From NCBI GenBank assembly GCA_002369515.1, contig DFFM01000015.1:25519-89518 (forward strand): 64,000 nucleotides of DNA, written 5' to 3'. The position numbers were made by a program, and so were the translations under genes. Source of the DNA: Prevotella sp. UBA3776 (GTDB taxonomy: Bacteria; Bacteroidota; Bacteroidia; Bacteroidales; Bacteroidaceae). Position 1 is the stretch's first letter. Each line of letters begins with the position of its first letter. Shown piece by piece: positions 61,771-64,000 of this stretch. The notes beneath the pieces are model-generated. The model searched no databases, was not told the origin of the DNA, and saw only the letters and a program-made list of their open reading frames with translations.

Positions 61771-63592
61771 ATTTGTTTTTGGCTTCGTCAAAGTCGCCGC
61801 CGTCCTCGGTCTGTATCTTGTAGATTTCCTGATAGAGCGGATTGTTGTGGAGCAGGTTTTCGTGGGTGTCGAAACCTGTCATGCGTCCGTTGTCGAGCAC
61901 CAGAATGCGGTCGCAATCCTTCACGCTCGAAATGCGCTGTGCAATGATGAGTTTGGTCATGCCTGTGAGCTCGGTCTTGAAAGCCTGGCGTATCTTGGCG
62001 TCGGTGGCCGTGTCGCAGGCACTGGTGGAGTCGTCGAGCACCAGAATCTTGGGCTTTTTCAGCAGTGCGCGGGCTATGCACAGACGCTGTTTCTGGCCTC
62101 CGCTGACGTTGGTGCCGCCCTGTTCGATGTGGGTTTTGTAGCCATCGGGCATCTGATCGATGAACTCGTCGGCTTGTGCCCAGTGGCAGGCCTGCCGACA
62201 CTGTTCCAGCGTTGCGTCGGCATTGCCCCATCGCAGGTTGTCGAGAATGGTTCCCGAGAAGAGCATGTTCTGCTGAAGCACCACGCTCACGGCGTTGCGC
62301 AGCGTGGTCAGGTCGTAGTCGCGCACGTCGATGCCTCCCACCTTCAGGGTGCCGCGTGTTACGTCGTAGAGGCGGCTGATGAGTGTCACCATCGACGACT
62401 TTCCGCTGCCTGTTCCGCCAATCACACCGATGGTTTCGCCCGCGTGGATGCTGAGCGTGATGTCTTTCAGAGCGTAGTCGGGCTCGCTCTGCAGAGAGCT
62501 GAGCAGTGCCGTGAGCCGCTGGTCGCTCGGTTGTTGGGCTTTCTCTTGCTCTTGTTTCTCCGAACTGCCGTAGGCAAACCAAACATGGTCCAGTTCGATG
62601 CTTCCGTCGGGCACTTTGATGACTGCTGACGGAGGATTCTGTATGTCGGGTTCCTCGTTGATGATTTCGGCCACACGCTGGCCGCTGGCCGCACTCTGGG
62701 TGAGCATGACGAAGATCATGCTGAGCATCATGAGCGACTGCAGGATGGCCATGACGTAGGTGAAGAGCGAAGTGAGTTCGCCCGTGGAGAGTGTGCCGCC
62801 AACAATGTAGTGGGCGCCAAACCACGAGAGGGCGATGATGCAGCCATAGACCACCATGTTCATGACGGGATGGTTGTAGGCCATGAGTGTTTCGGCACGG
62901 GTGAACAGACGGTAGAGCCCCTCGGCTGCGCTGGCGAACTTGCTGTTCTCGTGGTCTTCGCGCACGAAGGCCTTCACCACCCTGATGGCCGAAATGTTCT
63001 CCTGTACGCTCTGGTTCAGTTGGTCGTACTGCTTATACACCTGGGTGAACAGCCGCGAAACGTGGCTGATGATGTAGCCCAGCGAGAACGACAGAATGAG
63101 CAGCGCCACAATGAAGATGACGCTCAGCCGGGCATCAATCACCAGACACATGATGATGCTCAGCACCAGCCTGAACGGGGCGCGGACGGTGATGCGGAGT
63201 ATTTGCTGGAAAGCGTTCTGCAGGTTGCTCACATCGGTGGTCATGCGCGTAACCAGTCCGGCAGTGGAGTATTTGTCGATGTCGGAGAACGAGAACCGCT
63301 GGATGTTGCGATACATGGCCGACCGCACATTGCGCGCGAATCCTGTAGAGGCATACGAGGCAAAGCGGGCCGAGAGAATGCCGAACGCAAGGCTCAGGAA
63401 AGCCATGCCCAGCATGATGGCTCCGTAGAGATAGACGTTCTGAATGTTGCCGGCGGAGATGCCCTTGTCGATGAGCGAGGCCGTGACGTAGGGAATGAGC
63501 ACATCGAGCACCACTTCGCAGGCTGTGAAGATGGGTGTCAGCAGTGCCGCTTTTTTGTATTCGCCTATTTGCTGGTAAAGGGTTTTAAGCAT
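61766..63592 (-). CDS. ABC transporter half, partner of the downstream gene
   Basis: The product has 608 residues with the same layout: six membrane helices (about 15-330) and an ATPase domain. Its motifs are Walker A GVIGGTGSGKSSMVTLISRL, signature TNVSGGQKQRLCIARAL, Walker B ILVLDDSTSACDTATDAK and a replaced H-loop, IIAQRISSV (Q instead of H). The D after Walker B is D and not E (LVLDDS), a sign of a degenerate catalytic site. So the other half should supply the fully active site, as in heterodimeric exporters. Its stop codon comes from the micro-repeat. Confidence 0.92.
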   Translation of the reverse strand: MLKTLYQQIGEYKKAALLTPIFTACEVVLDVLIPYVTASLIDKGISAGNIQNVYLYGAIMLGMAFLSLAFGILSARFASYASTGFARNVRSAMYRNIQRFSFSDIDKYSTAGLVTRMTTDVSNLQNAFQQILRITVRAPFRLVLSIIMCLVIDARLSVIFIVALLILSFSLGYIISHVSRLFTQVYKQYDQLNQSVQENISAIRVVKAFVREDHENSKFASAAEGLYRLFTRAETLMAYNHPVMNMVVYGCIIALSWFGAHYIVGGTLSTGELTSLFTYVMAILQSLMMLSMIFVMLTQSAASGQRVAEIINEEPDIQNPPSAVIKVPDGSIELDHVWFAYGSSEKQEQEKAQQPSDQRLTALLSSLQSEPDYALKDITLSIHAGETIGVIGGTGSGKSSMVTLISRLYDVTRGTLKVGGIDVRDYDLTTLRNAVSVVLQQNMLFSGTILDNLRWGNADATLEQCRQACHWAQADEFIDQMPDGYKTHIEQGGTNVSGGQKQRLCIARALLKKPKILVLDDSTSACDTATDAKIRQAFKTELTGMTKLIIAQRISSVKDCDRILVLDNGRMTGFDTHENLLHNNPLYQEIYKIQTEDGGDFDEAKNKS

Positions 63593-63649
63593 GTTGGTTT
63601 TTGGGAAGGTTTCTGTTCGGAGTGAAATGAAAGCCCACCTCTCTTCTTT

Positions 63650-63685
63650 TTCCCCAACTGGGGGGAGCTGGAGGGGGCGTTTGGG
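63650..63685 (-). repeat. Palindromic module upstream of the ABC gene
   Basis: CCCCAACTGGGGGGAGCTGG and AGGGGGCGTTT form a single divergent module of the CCCCC/GGGGG family. It lies in the leader of the leftward ABC gene, next to a -7-like box (TACTTTTG on the minus strand, 63696-63689). Here it is outside the coding frame, which shows that the element is also found in leaders. The rest of 63593-63788 shows nothing else. Confidence 0.65.
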
Positions 63686-63788
63686 TTACAAAAGTACAAC
63701 TTTTTTTGTAACAATATGGCAACAAGCAACGTCTTTTTGACTGACAACGGCATTTTTGTCAGATTATTAACATTAAAAATTGGGAGAA

Positions 63789-64000
63789 ATGAACTATTAC
63801 TTGATTGAGAATGGCACTCAGGTTGGCCCTTTCCAGGTCAGCGAATTGTATAACCGAGGCATCCGTCCCGACACGCTGGTGTGGTGCGAGGCGTTGGAAA
63901 ACTGGACTCCCGCATGGAAGGTGCCCGAACTGCATCCGGTGATTGACAGCAGCATCGTGCGCCGTGAACCACCGAAATACGAACCCAACGGCCCCGGCAC
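63789..64000 (+). CDS. GYF_2/DUF4339 domain protein, cut by window edge
   Basis: The visible 70 codons start MNYYLIENGTQVGPFQVSEL, which is the GYF_2 (DUF4339) domain: a tyrosine-rich start, GPF, then LYNRGIRPDTLVWCEALENW. This domain usually lies at the N-terminus of bacterial membrane proteins and binds proline-rich peptides or partners. The sequence ends at the edge within a linker, RREPPKYEPNGPG, rich in proline. The rest of the protein is unknown. A palindromic module lies upstream between this gene and the ABC gene. Confidence 0.88.
   Translation, partial: MNYYLIENGTQVGPFQVSELYNRGIRPDTLVWCEALENWTPAWKVPELHPVIDSSIVRREPPKYEPNGPG

Overview
The window looks like a chromosome segment of a Prevotella-like member of the Bacteroidales. 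The reasons are the Bacteroidetes promoter form (TTTG, about 20 bases, then TAnnTTTG), DUF5020, TMEM43-like and DUF362 secreted proteins, C-terminal tails of the GIYxxNGKKVVKK type on secreted proteins, and xylanase and pectinase genes. No rRNA, tRNA, CRISPR array, insertion sequence or phage gene was recognised. The assignment rests on family resemblance only; no searches were run.

Layout. 1-2570 is carB, cut by the left edge. 2.7-13.2 kb holds mostly leftward genes for secreted, lipoprotein and membrane proteins of unknown role, a TMEM43-like protein and a TPR/AraC-type sensor-regulator. 13.5-23.5 kb holds a large secreted repeat protein, ligA, a B3/4-domain protein, a Nudix hydrolase, a DUF362 protein and a GH10-CBM6 xylanase. 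23.5-30.7 kb is repeat-rich: a 1430-residue secreted protein and a 60-residue MKKYI-type peptide lie between inverted copies of a long composite repeat and look AT-richer than their surroundings. 30.7-54.6 kb is one leftward operon of 22 genes for an aryl-polyene/flexirubin-type pigment. It encodes a ketoreductase, three ketosynthases, three acyl carrier proteins, hotdog dehydratases, a thioesterase, an AMP ligase, a methyltransferase, a GT2/acyltransferase, further acyltransferases, LolA-like and MMPL export proteins, two desaturase-like flavoproteins and an esterase. After 55 kb come a glutamine synthetase III fragment, a zinc-ribbon protein, a fucose-isomerase-like protein, a GH28 pectinase, a small His-rich secreted protein and two MsbA-like ABC half-transporters. 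A GYF-domain protein is cut by the right edge.

How the pigment genes fit together. The AMP ligase would load an aryl acid onto an acyl carrier protein. The ketosynthases, ketoreductase and dehydratases would extend it as a conjugated polyene, the methyltransferase would decorate the ring, and the acyltransferases and glycosyltransferase would attach the product to a lipid. The LolA-like and MMPL proteins would move it towards the outer membrane. No aromatic ammonia-lyase or DarA/DarB gene is visible here.

The strongest unexplained signal is the repeats. (1) A family of CCCCC/GGGGG-cored palindromic modules sits in frame inside at least six protein genes, always in the same orientation relative to translation, with tandem copies of 30 or 33 bp. 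It marks the junctions of two probable gene fusions. (2) TAACTCC heptamer arrays directly follow four genes of the pigment operon and supply the stop codon in three of them. (3) Many other short-unit families (GTCAACC/GTAAACT, TCCCATAAG, CTCCTTGAA, TCTCCCGAC, TAACGTCAACG and others) share a layout of inverted arms around a loop. I know of no description of this system in Bacteroidetes. The nearest parallel I know is the Rickettsia palindromic elements.
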